This document shows, piece after piece, positions 25,681-36,362 of a stretch of 64,000 nucleotides of DNA. How positions within the stretch are numbered: position 1 is the first letter of the stretch; the number at the start of each line of letters is the position of its first letter. This DNA comes from Perca fluviatilis (Eukaryota > Chordata > Actinopteri > Perciformes > Percidae). A program made the position numbers and the translations under genes. Under the pieces are notes generated by a model that had not been told where the DNA came from, did not search any database, and worked only from the letters and a program-made list of their open reading frames with translations. The stretch is taken from assembly GCF_010015445.1 (NCBI RefSeq), contig NC_053116.1, positions 24,902,607 through 24,966,606 of the forward strand, written 5' to 3'.

Positions 25681-25936
25681 TAAAAAATAACTAAAAACTA
25701 ACAACCATATGTAACCGCTCAAAACTGGAGGACACACATCAGAAAACTTTTGATGCTGTTGCAGATAGACGTCAATAAAAGTCATACATGACTCAATACA
25801 CCTTTATTTACTAAAACCTCATTGGATGTCATAGTCGACTGTTGGGATTATTTGATACCAAGAATTTTAAAGGTGATCATTTATAAAACACAAAAGCAAG
25901 ATGTCAGATCATATCTGTTAGTAGCAGGCATCTTAC

Positions 25937-26033
25937 TGTGAAGATGAGGGACGGCACTGGTGTGAAGAGGTCTGTGTGGACCAAACCCAGAGCAGCAGGG
26001 AGTTGACCCTCTCGAGCTCCAGCATAGAACAAC
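25937..26033 (-). pseudogene. slc7a5: slc7a5 exon 8, copy 1, frame intact
   Basis: 97 bp, identical in length and reading frame to 50109-50205. It is listed as pseudogenic only because the neighbouring copy 1 exons are broken and the first three coding exons are absent from this side. Confidence 0.8.
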
Positions 26034-26377
26034 CTAGAAGAGAGAAAGTTTTGTTATGGTTATTTAGTGATGAAATAGTTTGCCTTAATAATATTTTCCA
26101 ACCAGTAACAGTCTCAGATTTACCCTGATATCATATGGAACATTTTACAGTGTTTAACCCCACAAAGACCTATGTCTGACTGCAGTTTAATCATTGCAAA
26201 GGAATATTGTGCTCAAAACTGGTTTGGTTTTTATATATATTTTATATATATATATTTTTTTACTTTTAAACTCACATCCACCAAACAAGAACTCCGGAAA
26301 TTTAGTTCCCACCCTAAACATATTGAATTAACTGTAACAGTTATAAACTGTTTTACTCTCTATGTCCAAACACACAC

Positions 26378-26478
26378 CGTTGAGGTGAACAGGGATCCGT
26401 TGACGGCTCGAAGCAGGACAGTCCCACAAAGACAGGAATCAGCCAGGACATCACACCAAGATGGTACTCCCCAAAACT
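26378..26478 (-). pseudogene. slc7a5: slc7a5 exon 7, copy 1, two deletions
   Basis: 101 bp versus 104 bp. It lacks one base in the CTTCGGAGCC stretch and two at the donor side. The net change is minus three, but the residues between the two indels are read in the wrong frame, destroying the NGSLFTS transmembrane motif. Confidence 0.85.
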
Positions 26479-26602
26479 CTGCCAAACAGCACAAACATAA
26501 TATGAGAAAATACAACCTACCAACAAGATGCAACGGATGGCTTTGAGTTACAGCCTGCAAGTTGTAGCTGTGGTAAATGTATGACAGAAGTTTGAAGCTC
26601 AC

Positions 26603-26730
26603 CACGGCAACAGCCTCAGACTCGACCCATGACTTCAGGAGAGATGGTGGTGAAGTAGGCCAGGTTGGTCAGAACGCATACACCACCGGCTACTATCGGC
26701 ATGGATATGATGATGGACAAGGGCAGGTTT
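26603..26730 (-). pseudogene. slc7a5: slc7a5 exon 6, copy 1, several insertions
   Basis: 128 bp versus 124 bp in the intact copy. Extra bases lie in the TCGACCCATG stretch and around GAACGCATACACC and CCGGCTACTATC. The frame for the [10 protein letters not shown] segment is broken. Confidence 0.85.
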
Positions 26731-26867
26731 CTATGGGGGAGGTCAAAGGTCACTTGAGGGAAAATGACATATTATCTAATAATAGTGTTGTTTTCTTTGT
26801 ATTTATGAGATTAGTGATTAATGTGTGTCCAATTTTATGCAATCCAGTTGGTAATGTGGCTCAATGG

Positions 26868-27107
26868 TGTTTTTGCCCCAACGGCTCCCTTCAAGGCAGC
26901 GGCGCTACGACCGCTGCCTCCAAGGCACCTTAACCTAAACTTAACCCTAACCCTAACCATAACATTAACCATTGCCTAATTCAGTTCAAGGCGGCGCTGC
27001 GACCGTTGACTTCAAGGCACCTAAACCTAACCATAACCATAACCAGTGTCTAATCCTAGTGCCTTCCAGGCAGCTCTGCCTGGAAGGAGCCGTTCGGGGA
27101 GCAAACA
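26868..27107. mobile_element. Small inverted-repeat element with telomere-like CCCTAA tracts (copy 1)
   Basis: The left end TGTTTTTGCCCCAACGGCTC and the right end in inverse orientation (GGAGCCGTT then GCAAACA) form terminal inverted repeats about 240 bp apart. Between them are degenerate AACCCTAACC runs and repeated GGCGCTGCGACCG and CTTCAAGGCACCT blocks. The same insertion is at 51053-51290 with better preserved ends. Confidence 0.7.
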
Positions 27108-27336
27108 CAGATAAACGCAAAATGTGACCATAACATTTTCTATGTAAGTAGTGGTCAGCCATGCTAGACAATCCAAAACTCAAGCTTGTAATTTCCTTTT
27201 GTCAAGAGATGTTGATTCAGCTCTACTGCCCGTTTTTGAGACTGCTTTTGTATTGGATTGGGTGTAAAATATAAAGGGGCATCATGTTACTGTACACTGT
27301 ATCTCCATGCAATCAACTTATGGTAAACAAACTCAC

Positions 27337-27382
27337 CTCTCTGGATTGATCATCTCCTCAGTCACGTAATTCAGGTAATTCC
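27337..27382 (-). pseudogene. slc7a5: slc7a5 exon 5, copy 1, one-base insertion
   Basis: 46 bp versus 45 bp. One extra G directly after the acceptor (TTTTAGGGAATTACC) shifts the frame of the NYLNYVTEEMINP segment. Confidence 0.8.
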
Positions 27383-27536
27383 CTAAAATAAATAGAGTTC
27401 AACAATATTTTAGGGATTGGAAAAATACTGGAATTACTGAATATTGTTTTCGCAAAGCAATCACTTGGCAGCTACTGAATAAATAATTTCAATTTCTGGT
27501 CTATAATTACATCAACATAGATCACAAAGGTCTCAC

Positions 27537-27641
27537 CAGCCTCCAAAAGCAAAGAGACCACTGTACAGAGCTAAGACAATATTGTCCACTCCCAGTTTGC
27601 TGCCCCGAACGCCTTGTCTGGTTTCAGGTACGGCACATCCC
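27537..27641 (-). pseudogene. slc7a5: slc7a5 exon 4, copy 1, one-base deletion; last shared exon
   Basis: 105 bp versus 106 bp. GTTCGGGGCAGC stands for GTTCGAAGGCAGC, a deletion in the FEGSKLG stretch. Exons 1-3 do not follow; instead the sequence changes completely after the (CA)n tract, so this copy of the transporter is incomplete. Confidence 0.85.
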
Positions 27642-27649
27642 CTGCAACA

Positions 27650-27651
27650 CA

Positions 27652-27700
<49 letters not shown>
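27650..27700. repeat. (CA)n microsatellite at the right end of copy 1
   Basis: CA run where homology with copy 2 ends (copy 2 equivalent 51822-51893). To its right the two blocks are unrelated, which makes this a plausible mis-join or recombination point. Confidence 0.9.
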
Positions 27701-27702
<2 letters not shown>

Positions 27703-28449
27703 CACAACACACAATACCGGTTTATGTGGTTTAGCTGGACTTTTTCTCCAAACAGGCCCGGTGGTGGTTTAGATGGACTACCCTTTCCTGAGGTCCTAGA
27801 GCTATGGGAGTTAGATTAAAACACTCAAAAATCTGAAAAAATTCGGGTGACTTTAGAGTCAGGACACCCCCCCCAAACCACCCCCCTTAAACTATTCTTC
27901 GAGCTTCCCCCCCTACTATTGTTGTTTTTTATAGAGACGAGTCCTCCTTATGTGACTTATAAGGTCCAAACAAACATTATTGGGACTTTAAAGGGACAAT
28001 GGACGTCCATAAAATAACTTGGGCTCATTAACATAAATACACATTAACCTGACACCACCCAAGCGTTAATGGGACTTAATTATTATTTCATTGTACAACT
28101 CAAATATCACCATTGTTAGTTGGTGACACTGACTAACAGCCAGATAGGAGCATGTAACAGCTTAACAATAGATTGTCACACAACACAAGTGTCATGACAA
28201 TAACTGATTTTAGCTTTTTGCTCAAATCTCATTCTTACTCAACTTCAAAAGACCCATGTTTGCTCATAACAAAAATAAATTAATAACATGTATAAAAAAT
28301 AAGTGCTGGTTTTACAGTTTGTTGTTATGATGGCCTCTTTGTATAATTCAACCTTATATTTTTGTACTTAACCTTTAAAATGGCATTATTACAACCTATA
28401 ACAGGCAGATAACTTGTAACACTTTTTAAAACTAACAGAAACACCACTA

Positions 28450-28715
28450 CAACTGTCAGTGTATTTAAATCTTTTATTTTGTGACTGCCTCTTTGCAATT
28501 ATTCCTCTATTTCTAACAAAGTCCCTTATATTTTGCATGTTCTTTGTGCCAACACTGGATCTTCCACCAGTTAGCGGTGACTGCATTCAGTTTTGGTGGC
28601 CAGTTTCCCCTGCTTATATGATCTTTGAAGTGTCACATTACAGCAGCAACCTCAGCCTTAGACCACATTTTCTTTGCCACTCTTCTGGATCCATGTTCTT
28701 TATCAGCATAATTCC
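28450..28715 (-). pseudogene. Decayed last exon of a teleost multi-copy gene of unknown function
   Basis: On the minus strand an acceptor TATCTTCCAG is followed by a phase-1 frame containing RRVAKKMWSKAEVAAVM, then a stop. A second frame carries NIRDFVRNRGIIAKRQSQ (28478-28531). I recall this pairing, a W-[ST]-x-x-E-[VL]-x-A-V-M block then NIRDFVRNRG, from the C-terminal domain of many uncharacterised teleost proteins. At least one frameshift and an in-frame stop separate the two parts, so the exon is broken or mis-sequenced. The start phase fits the end of the candidate exon at 31493. Confidence 0.45.
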
Positions 28716-29739
28716 CTGGAAGATAGGCAAACAAGAAAAAGATATATCTTAAACAAAATGTGACAGTTGAAGCCATCAAAACATGAGATCAGTTAGTGCC
28801 ACAGTTGACAAGAAATTGCAGTTTACTTTTCTAAATAATTCCCTTTGGGTATCAGTTGATTGGTCACATTATAGTGTGGACAATATGGAGTGTATTAAAG
28901 TCATCAGCATTAAAACATTTTTAGAATGTCTTTGCTGTTCATCTGTTTAAGTGGCTAAACCTTTTGATATATGAATTAATTTAAGTACAGTTAATAATAC
29001 TACAATTAGTAAAATTTCTTAAGTTATTTTGGCATTGTACTTCAACACACCTTATTTTAAATGAAACAAAGACTATGGGGTTTAAGGTCTGATTAAATCT
29101 GATTTCATAGAGTTAGCTAAATAGTGTAGGAACTTGGTCTGAAAGTTTAGGCTTGATATGGAAACATAACACATAAAGTACGTAACAATCAGCCTAATAC
29201 TACTTTTAAACAATTCTGAATTGGTCATTCAGACCAATTCATTTTTGTCTCTTTAACCAACTAGCCAAAAAGAGAGTTAATAGAACATACTCATGGGCAA
29301 TCAAGAGAACATTTGAAGAGAAGGAGGTAACTTTACTTTTATCTCAAATTCAATATACATTTCCTGATCATTACTTAAGTGTATATGCTCCCTTGCAGAC
29401 AAGATGTTTTTACAAATGCAGTACAGTAACATTTAGGGCTATTTATTTATATCCCTTTCTTTAAGATTACTCTTGCATTTTGATAGTTGAAAACTTCAGA
29501 GAAAGGAAACATCACAGAGACGTGCATAAATATCCTTGGATGGAATCCAACTGTGGATGTTGCAGTTTTGTGGCATGTGTAGAATACACTGCAGTCATTT
29601 TTGGTCTTCGGTTTTATTCCTATACTTCATTTTATTCTTTTTAAAATGTGTTGAAAAATGAGTTTTTTATTTATCTTTTTCTTCCTTTCATACCTGGCCT
29701 AAAAGGATGTGTCTTATTCAAAGCACATTAAGGTGCTTC

Positions 29740-31485
29740 ACAATTCAACATGGTGCCCACAGTCGACTTGGTGTTTGCTTCGCCTCCTCTGACACTGACT
29801 TTGTTTATTTTGTTATTTTGCATCTTACACACAGCTTGTGTGTGCAACAGTAAGATACAGCAGGGAAGAACTTTGTTTGCAATGTTCAACACAAGCTTAC
29901 AACACTGCCTCTTGAACTTTGACTTTCTCTGCCTGGACCAAGCCAACTCCTGCCAGTAGGACACAGCAACACCGATGCGCCCACAATGGGGACGAGGCAA
30001 GAGAGGTGGGCTACATGCTAGGCTGAGCTACAGGACAATGCTGGCTAATGTCCGTTCTCTTGACAAATAAGATGGACAAGCTAAGAACTAGGACTACAAC
30101 TCAGCGTGAGATAAGAGAATGTTGTGCTCTTATTATCACTGAGATCTGGTTCTCTGACAGCACCCCAAACTCGGTTCTCCTGCTCCACACACACTCCATC
30201 CACCACGAAGACCGCACAGAGGCCTCGAAGAAGACCAGGGGAGGCGGTGTGTGTACATTAACAACAGATGGTGTGGGAATGTGCAGGTTGTTGAAAAGCA
30301 CGGTTCATCGGACATTGAACTTGTAATGCTAAAGTATAGATCCTTTTATCTACCAAGCAAGTTCAGCGTTGTGCCTCTGCTTGCTGTTTACGGGCTGATC
30401 ACGTGACCGCGATGGGGATGCTACAGGACCTCATCAGCAAGCTGGAGACTGCACACCCAGATGCTGTCCTTCATCGTGGCTGGTGACTTTAACTACTGCA
30501 ACCTCAGGGAGCGTCCTACCAAAGTACCATCAACACGAGCTTTCCTTCGAGGGAGAAGAATACCAAGTGTACAGCAATGTGAAGAACACCTACAAGGCTG
30601 TGCCTCGGCCATACTTTGGACTATCAGACCACATCTCAGTGTTCCTCTACCCAGCCTACAGGCAACTCCTCAAACAAGCTCCCCCAGTAAGTAAAACTAT
30701 TAAAGTATGGAATGAAGGATCTGAACTAGTGCTTCAGGTCTGCTTTACCAGTAGAGGCATGGTAGGTGTGTTTAAAACTCCTGCTCTGAGAGGAGACTGT
30801 ACTGTGGACCTAAAGGAATATGCTGCAGCTGTAACTGGCTACATTTGTAAATACACTAAGAAAATTATCCCCACTAAACGCTGCAAGACCTACACCAACG
30901 ACAAACCCTGAAAAACCTAACTGAAGTGTGGAAAAGGCCAGATATGACCCGCGCACATCAATCAGACAGGCCAAGAGACAATACAGACTGAAGCTGGAGG
31001 GATATTACACCACTCCTGATCCCGGGAGCATGTGGCAAGGTCTGCAACACATCACAGACTGCAAAGAGAAAACAAACGGCTCACTTTGAAGCCCTCAACG
31101 CCAGCTGAAAGGGAAGGACTATGGCCAACAAGGGCATACTGGACGCCACTCTGTGTCATCACTCTGTCCCCATCTAATACAAGTCCACCACCATTGTGCC
31201 CTCCCAAAGGACACTGTGACTTGTCTGAATGACTATCGCCACCTTAACTGTAACTGAGGTACAGAGCAACTTATTCAACTCAGGTTTCTTTTCTTTTAAT
31301 TCCAACTTAAGTTTGCCTAACCCTAACCCTTTTACTTTATTTAATTTTTCTATTTGTGTTGTGTATTTGTCTTATTATTGAACTGTTCTGTTAAGGGAGT
31401 TGGGCAAAGTAAGAATTCCATTGTATGGTATAAACCACTGTGTTTTTTCTGTGCATAAAACAATAAACCTCTTGAATCTGAATCT
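29740..31485 (+). mobile_element. Degraded non-LTR retrotransposon
   Basis: Plus-strand fragments read like a LINE endonuclease. They include EIRECCALIITEIWFSDSTP (30112-30171), FIVAGDFNYCNLRE (about 30467-30505), an AVPRPYFGLSDHISVFLYPA block (30597-30656) and GDCTVDLKEYAAAVTGYI (about 30796-30850). A stretch near 31175-31235 may be the start of reverse transcriptase, cut short by a large deletion. The 3' end reads AATAAACCTCTTGAATCTGA, as in CR1/Rex-type tails. Several frames are used, so it is dead. It abuts a possible exon at 31493. Confidence 0.75.
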
Positions 31486-31492
31486 TACCTTC

Positions 31493-31547
31493 AGAGGGAT
31501 GTACACTCTCATTTACTGTGGACGTACACAAATGACACGGATCCTGT
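31493..31547 (-). CDS. Candidate small exon of the unknown gene
   Basis: On the minus strand GTTCAACAG precedes 55 bp and a GTAAGA donor follows. Read in phase 0 it gives DPCHLCTSTVNESVHPSE and leaves in phase 1. That phase is the one needed by the conserved frame of the exon at 28715, which supports both calls. The retrotransposon lies just past the donor, in what would be the intron. Confidence 0.35.
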
Positions 31548-31631
31548 TGAACACACAATTTAACAAAAGTTACTTTTGTCACAGGAAAAAAATAATTTTA
31601 TGAGCAGTGACTATGAAGTGAGTCAACATAC

Positions 31632-31748
31632 CAAAGACTCCAATGTCATGGTCTTGCTCTGTGGTTGTAGAGTCAAAATCCACAGGCTCCACAGTTCCAA
31701 ACTCTGATGCTGTAACTTCTGTGTTGCCGTTATCAGATTCGCCCCCCA
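31632..31748 (-). CDS. Candidate acidic exon of the unknown gene
   Basis: 117 bp between a GAAGACAG acceptor and a GTATGT donor on the minus strand. Two frames are open. The one with exon-like composition reads GESDNGNTEVTASEFGTVEP and onward (phase 1/1), rich in Glu, Asp and Thr. The other is phase 0/0. No family recognised. The phase 0 reading would be needed to splice to the candidate exon at 31493, so the choice is unresolved. Confidence 0.35.
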
Positions 31749-32351
31749 CTGTCTTCAGCTTTACTTAACGAACCTCATCTGGAAAAATGGCATTACTAAA
31801 AACTCACTAGCTGGACAGAAAAATCTGTGGTTGAAATAGCCACATCAAATAAAAAGACCTGGGGAATAGATTGGCCTGTGGTTTTGTACTTGCCACTTTT
31901 CGCAAAGTAACTATTTTTACTTGAGTAGTTTTGAGCTATTATACCTATATAATGTTAACACTGCAGGTCTATTTAAGTGGTTAGGAACACAACACATTAC
32001 ACTCTATACTAATTCACTAAATATCTAACCTGTGCATCGATAGCCAAGCGTCACTTGAAGGAAGTTACAGGTCTCACAAAATGAACACACTTATCCAAGG
32101 AGGATACTGTTGTGGACAGCAGGCAGGGTTTTGACACTGTTGGCGAAAATTTTATTTTAGTATTTATTTATGCCACATAGTTTGGACATAAAGATATTAC
32201 ATATTTACATATCAATATTTAATCCCTTTAAATCCAATACCAATGTGACATTTAATTTACCTCATACATATTACCCTTTTATTGCATTGTATTTTATGGT
32301 TATTCATAGCGTATCTTATTTATACCAGCTTATTTATAGCACATCCTAAAT

Positions 32352-32536
32352 GAAGATATACCTTCCTTCATATTTTTAATTGTAGATGGGGGAATTTGTA
32401 GTTAGCCTCAGTGCTAGGAGCTGACTTGTTGTAGCCCAGTATAACTAATAGGGTGCCTATCCATTACCTGTAACCAAACAACTTACCATTCACATTAAAC
32501 CAACATACAGATCAAATTCAGGCAGTCCAAGTGCTC
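32352..32536 (-). repeat. Old, partial fourth unit of the exon-pair tandem array
   Basis: Matches the downstream units with more divergence. GAAGATATACCTTCCTTCAT, then TTGTAGATGGGGGAATTTGT, stands for the GAAGACATACCTCTTCAG and TTGTGGATGGGGGATTTGTG of unit 1. ACATTAAACCAACATACAGA and GGCAGTCCAAGTGCTCTTAA stand for the sequences before the TTAA in units 2 and 3. Its exon-a copy is degenerate. Confidence 0.7.
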
Positions 32537-34414
32537 TTAAGGTGGTGATAGAATGATGATATAGGGTATTTTACACTGTTCCTTAAGGTCTCCTAATGGG
32601 GTATGTAACATTGGTTGGGCTGAAAATTGCCTGAATGCTATTTTATTAGGCCCTTTAACTACCCTGTGAATATGGCTCTATTTGGAACAAGAGCTTTTCT
32701 TCCAAATATGGTATGCTAATGAATATTCAGAATGAGCTACGCTACGATTGGTTTGAGCAAACTACATAGAAACACATGGGAGACTAGACAGCAGGTCTCA
32801 TTGCAAAGTTATACATTGTTTATCGGGATATTTAGTTATTAAATTCACTTCTGATACTTTTTAAGCGAGAAATTAACTATATAAAGCTCAAATATGGGCC
32901 GTTTTGATGGCTAATTGTAAATTTGGTAAGACTGTGTGTCGGAGTTCAGCCGCTGGTGCTGCCTCGCGCCCCAGCCTGCCTTCCTTCACAGACCCCGGCC
33001 TGCCTTCCTTTACAGACCCCGGCCTGCCTTCCTTCACAGACCCGGCCTGCTATGAGTGCTTGGAGGCTCGTGCGGCTGGCAGCCCACAGCAGGGACTACC
33101 AACACCGCTGCCCTGACAGAGCTCCAGGGCCTTCAACTCCCCTCTTCCTGCTAGCTAAATGGCCCGTTGTGTGAGAGTGAGAGCACGGTCAGCGAGCTTG
33201 TTACACCAGCAATCTCTTACCACATGTTACACACATGTCACGCCACTTATACAACATCTAACTAAATGTCTTATAAACCTAACAACGGTGTCCGATTTCA
33301 AGTTAATATTTGTGAAGACTAACTAGGTGTTTCGTTAGCTGTGACTGTCCTTTCAATCCTAGCTACAAATCACGGATAGTTAGCTTCCTTTTCGCCTTAA
33401 TTCAAGTATATTTACAGTTTGAATTTCGTCACGCCACTTACACAACATCTAACTAAATGTCTTATAAAGCTAACAACTGTGTCAGATTTCAAGTTAATGA
33501 ATTTTTGTGAATTCCAGAGGAATTCTAAGAGGAGGCTAGCTAGCTCTCATTGATAGAGCTCCATCCAGCCGCAGGCTCTATCAATGAGACTCACGGACAA
33601 GCGGCGTTTATTTCCCCAATCGTTTGTTTAAATAACTCAACACATTATAATTACACACATTAAAATATTAACTGAAACCTGTGGTAAAAGATTGCTGGCG
33701 TAACAAGCTCGCTGACCGCGCTTTCACTCACATACACCGGGCATTTAGCTAGCCGGAAGAGGGGAGTTGGAGGCCCTGGAGCTCTGTCAGAGCAGCACTG
33801 TTTCGTAGTCCATTAGCCCAAAAGGGTGACTTTGCACGGGTATGGAGTGCTCGGGCTGCCAGACGTGACTGAGCTCCAAGTATCTCACAGCAGGTGTGTG
33901 AAGGAAGGCAGGCCAGGCGGCGAGGCAGCTACACAGGCAGCACCAGCCTCTGAACTCCGACACAGTCGGACAAAATTTGCAATTAGACATAAATTCTCGT
34001 AAAACGGCCCATATGTGACCTCTACACATGATTTCTCGCATAAAAAAGTCTCAGAAGTGAATTTAATGGTAAAATAGCATATAAACAATGTATACAATTT
34101 CTGAGATCTGCACGACCTAGATTCAGAAGACTAACTGATCTCAGGTCAATTGTGTAGCCTATGTAAATGTTGGGGCATGACAAAGAGAGAGACTAGAGCC
34201 AAATGAGGAGGAGCCCCCAATAGTTGACTATGTCAACTATGGGGCTCGTGGGAGATTCGCCCGTTTCAGAGGCAGTTTCAAATAGTGAGATTTGCAGAGA
34301 AAAGAGGTGTCAATGGGATTTAGATGTTCTATGTATGTTCTAGTTACCCACTAAACTGTCATTATTCAACTATGACAAGGTAAAACTCAGTTTTGCATTC
34401 TATCACCCCTTTAA
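32537..34414. mobile_element. Long inverted-repeat (fold-back) DNA element with TTAA target duplications
   Basis: TTAA at 32537-32540 and 34411-34414 flank a 1870-bp body. Left terminus GGTGGTGATAGAATG; right terminus in reverse complement AGGGGTGATAGAATG. The arms are inverted repeats over hundreds of bases (for example 32890-33240 against 33680-34030). The middle has a further inverted pair (TCATTGATAGAGC and GCTCTATCAATGA). An 80-bp direct repeat (33236 and 33428) and a triple CCTGCCTTCCTTC tandem also occur. TTAA targets point to the piggyBac or Kolobok superfamily. No transposase frame is seen. Confidence 0.85.
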
Positions 34415-34747
34415 AACCAAAGCGACACCTCTGGTGACATGACCCTCTAAATAGTTTGGTCCTCCCAAGTCATATTTGGGGGGTTCACCCATTTGATACA
34501 CATACACTCAGATATTATACTGACTGAAGCTTGAAAAAGCATGTTCAGACAATGTCCTTCCATTTCATTGTCCACATAAAGCATGTTCTACTCAACACTG
34601 TCCACATAAGGCATGTTCTACTCAGGCGACTGCACACAAACACATACACACACACATTGAAATAAGTTGAAATAGGTTGGTAGAGTTAACATTTTACCAC
34701 AAATAACTTCACTAAGTTGGACATCAGATTTAATTTAACTGTCCAAC

Positions 34748-34828
34748 CTTGGTGAGAGGGCCGAGCTCTGGACTGGTCTGATTTGGGTGGCTGACAGCTG
34801 TATGGATGCACTTGCTCTCAGTGGTCAG
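34748..34828 (-). CDS. Candidate exon b, unit 1
   Basis: 81 bp between TTCTACAG and GTTGGA on the minus strand, phase 0/0. It reads LTTESKCIHTAVSHPNQTSP and ends LTK. Phase 0 is the only frame open in both this exon and exon a. No family recognised. The unit 2 version (35990-36070) differs by two compensating indels that change the middle residues. Confidence 0.4.
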
Positions 34829-35038
34829 CTGTAGAAGATGAAACAGAGACAAAGGACAATAAAGAGAAAGTCCTGGGAATGTACACTAGAGAGGATATTT
34901 GGCATCTGAATGAACCATTCTACTGTTGACAGACAGAGGAGAAGCTGAAGCTTGCTTTGTAACTCACTGACAACTTTTCTAAGATATTAACAATAAGAGC
35001 AAGATATTTATAAACATCTATCTTTTTTGAAGACATAC

Positions 35039-35113
35039 CTCTTCAGTATCATCAATTGTGGATGGGGGATTTGTGGCACCACAAATCTTTGGAGCCATGT
35101 CGTCATCAAGGGC
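35039..35113 (-). CDS. Candidate exon a, unit 1
   Basis: 75 bp between TTTTACAG and GTATGT on the minus strand, phase 0/0, reading ALDDDMAPKICGATNPPSTI then DDTEE. It lies 210 bp upstream (on the minus strand) of exon b of the same unit. Acidic, no known motif. Proper splice sites in each unit favour a once-real exon over chance. Confidence 0.4.
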
Positions 35114-35130
35114 CTGTAAAATGGAGAAAA

Positions 35131-35133
<3 letters not shown>

Positions 35134-35212
<79 letters not shown>
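35134..35212. repeat. (AT)n microsatellite in unit 1
   Basis: About 79 bp of TA just upstream of the exon-a acceptor. In units 2 and 3 the same place has only 10-15 bp of TA, so the tract has expanded in unit 1. Confidence 0.9.
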
Positions 35213-35215
<3 letters not shown>

Positions 35216-35989
35216 TAAATATCTTGAAGACAAGATGTTCCCTGTGTAGCATTCTGTGAAAAGATATAATGGCTGTATTTCTGTGAGTGTTTTGTCGAAA
35301 ACATGTAGTCTCCCAAACCGGTTCTCTAGTCACTGAACAGGCCACATGACTACAGTCTGTAGACTATGAAAACTATACTCTGATGAATACAGCATTTGTT
35401 TACTTCGTTGTTTATTCATTGCCAGCCCACTTGCTAGAATGATCGCACTTCTAGAAAAAGGGCTGTAAGCTTTACACTGAGTGACTTTTTAGTCCTTTTA
35501 TAGTTCTTAGATTTGCTAGGATTCTTTTTAAATGACATCTTGTCATGAATTTTCATCAGTGCTGTTGAGTGGGTGCTCATCCACTAGATGTACCTAAACA
35601 ACGTATCATTCAAATTAAACCAACATATAAATCAAATGCAGGCAGTCCAATTGTTCTTAAAACCAAAGTCTGATGACATGACCCTCTAAACAGTATGGTC
35701 CTCCCAAGTCATATTTGGGTGGGGTTCACCGTTTGATACACATACACTAGATAATATACTGACTGAAGCTTGAAAAACCATGTTCAGACAATGTCCTTCC
35801 ATTTCATTGTCCACATAAAGCATGTTCTACTCAACACTGTCCACATAAGGCATGTTCTAGGCCAGCGACTGCACACAAACACATACACACACACACATTG
35901 AAATAGGTTGAAATAGGTTGGTAGAGTTAACATTTTACCACAAATAACTTCACTAAGTAGATCATCAGAATTTAATTTACCTGTCCAAC

Positions 35990-36070
35990 CTTGGTGAGAG
36001 GGCCGAGGCTCTGGACTGGTCTGATTTGGGTGGCTGACGCTGTATGGATGCACTTGCTCTCAGGGGTCAG
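35990..36070 (-). CDS. Candidate exon b, unit 2
   Basis: 81 bp with intact splice sites. Starts LTPESKCIHTA, then reads SATQIRPVQSLGPLTK in the phase 0 frame. Compared with unit 1 it lacks one T and has one extra C, so the central residues differ completely while the ends agree. Confidence 0.4.
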
Positions 36071-36287
36071 CTGTAGAAGATGAAACAGAGACAAAAGGAC
36101 AATAAAGAGAAAGTCCTGGGAATGTACACTAGAGAGGATATTTGGCATCTGAATAAAAAAGAAACCATTCTACTGTTGACAGAAAGACAGAGGAAAACAT
36201 TGCTTTGAAACTCACTGACAACTTTTTCTAAGATATTAACAATAAGAGCAAGATATTTATAAAAATCTATCTTTTGTGAAGACATAC

Positions 36288-36362
36288 CTCTTCGAGTATC
36301 ATCAATTGTGGATGGGGATTTGTGGCACCACAAATGTTTGGAGCCAATTTGTCATCAAGGGC
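36288..36362 (-). CDS. Candidate exon a, unit 2
   Basis: 75 bp with acceptor TTTTACAG and donor GTATGT preserved. Same length and position within the unit as exon a of unit 1, with scattered substitutions and offsetting indels. Confidence 0.4.

Larger units (their letters stand above)
13923..27641. repeat. Duplicated block, copy 1 (pairs with about 38065-51821)
   Basis: From CTTCCAGATCAG inside a tox2 exon to the (CA)n tract beside an slc7a5 exon, sequence and order match copy 2 base for base apart from scattered substitutions and short indels. Introns, 3' UTRs and mobile elements all match. The offset drifts only between about 24121 and 24179 bases. Homology stops at the (CA)n tract on the right; on the left, copy 2 starts at the N gap. 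Either unmerged haplotypes or gap filling in the assembly, or a young segmental duplication. Confidence 0.93.

Noticed and set aside
26940..27050. Interstitial telomere
   Set aside because: The CCCTAA-like units are degenerate and enclosed within a small inverted-repeat element, so not a telomere fusion relic.
32904..33174. Possible coding repeat LPSFTDPG (three copies)
   Set aside because: It lies within an arm of the TTAA fold-back element, recurs inverted in the other arm, and has no splice or start context.
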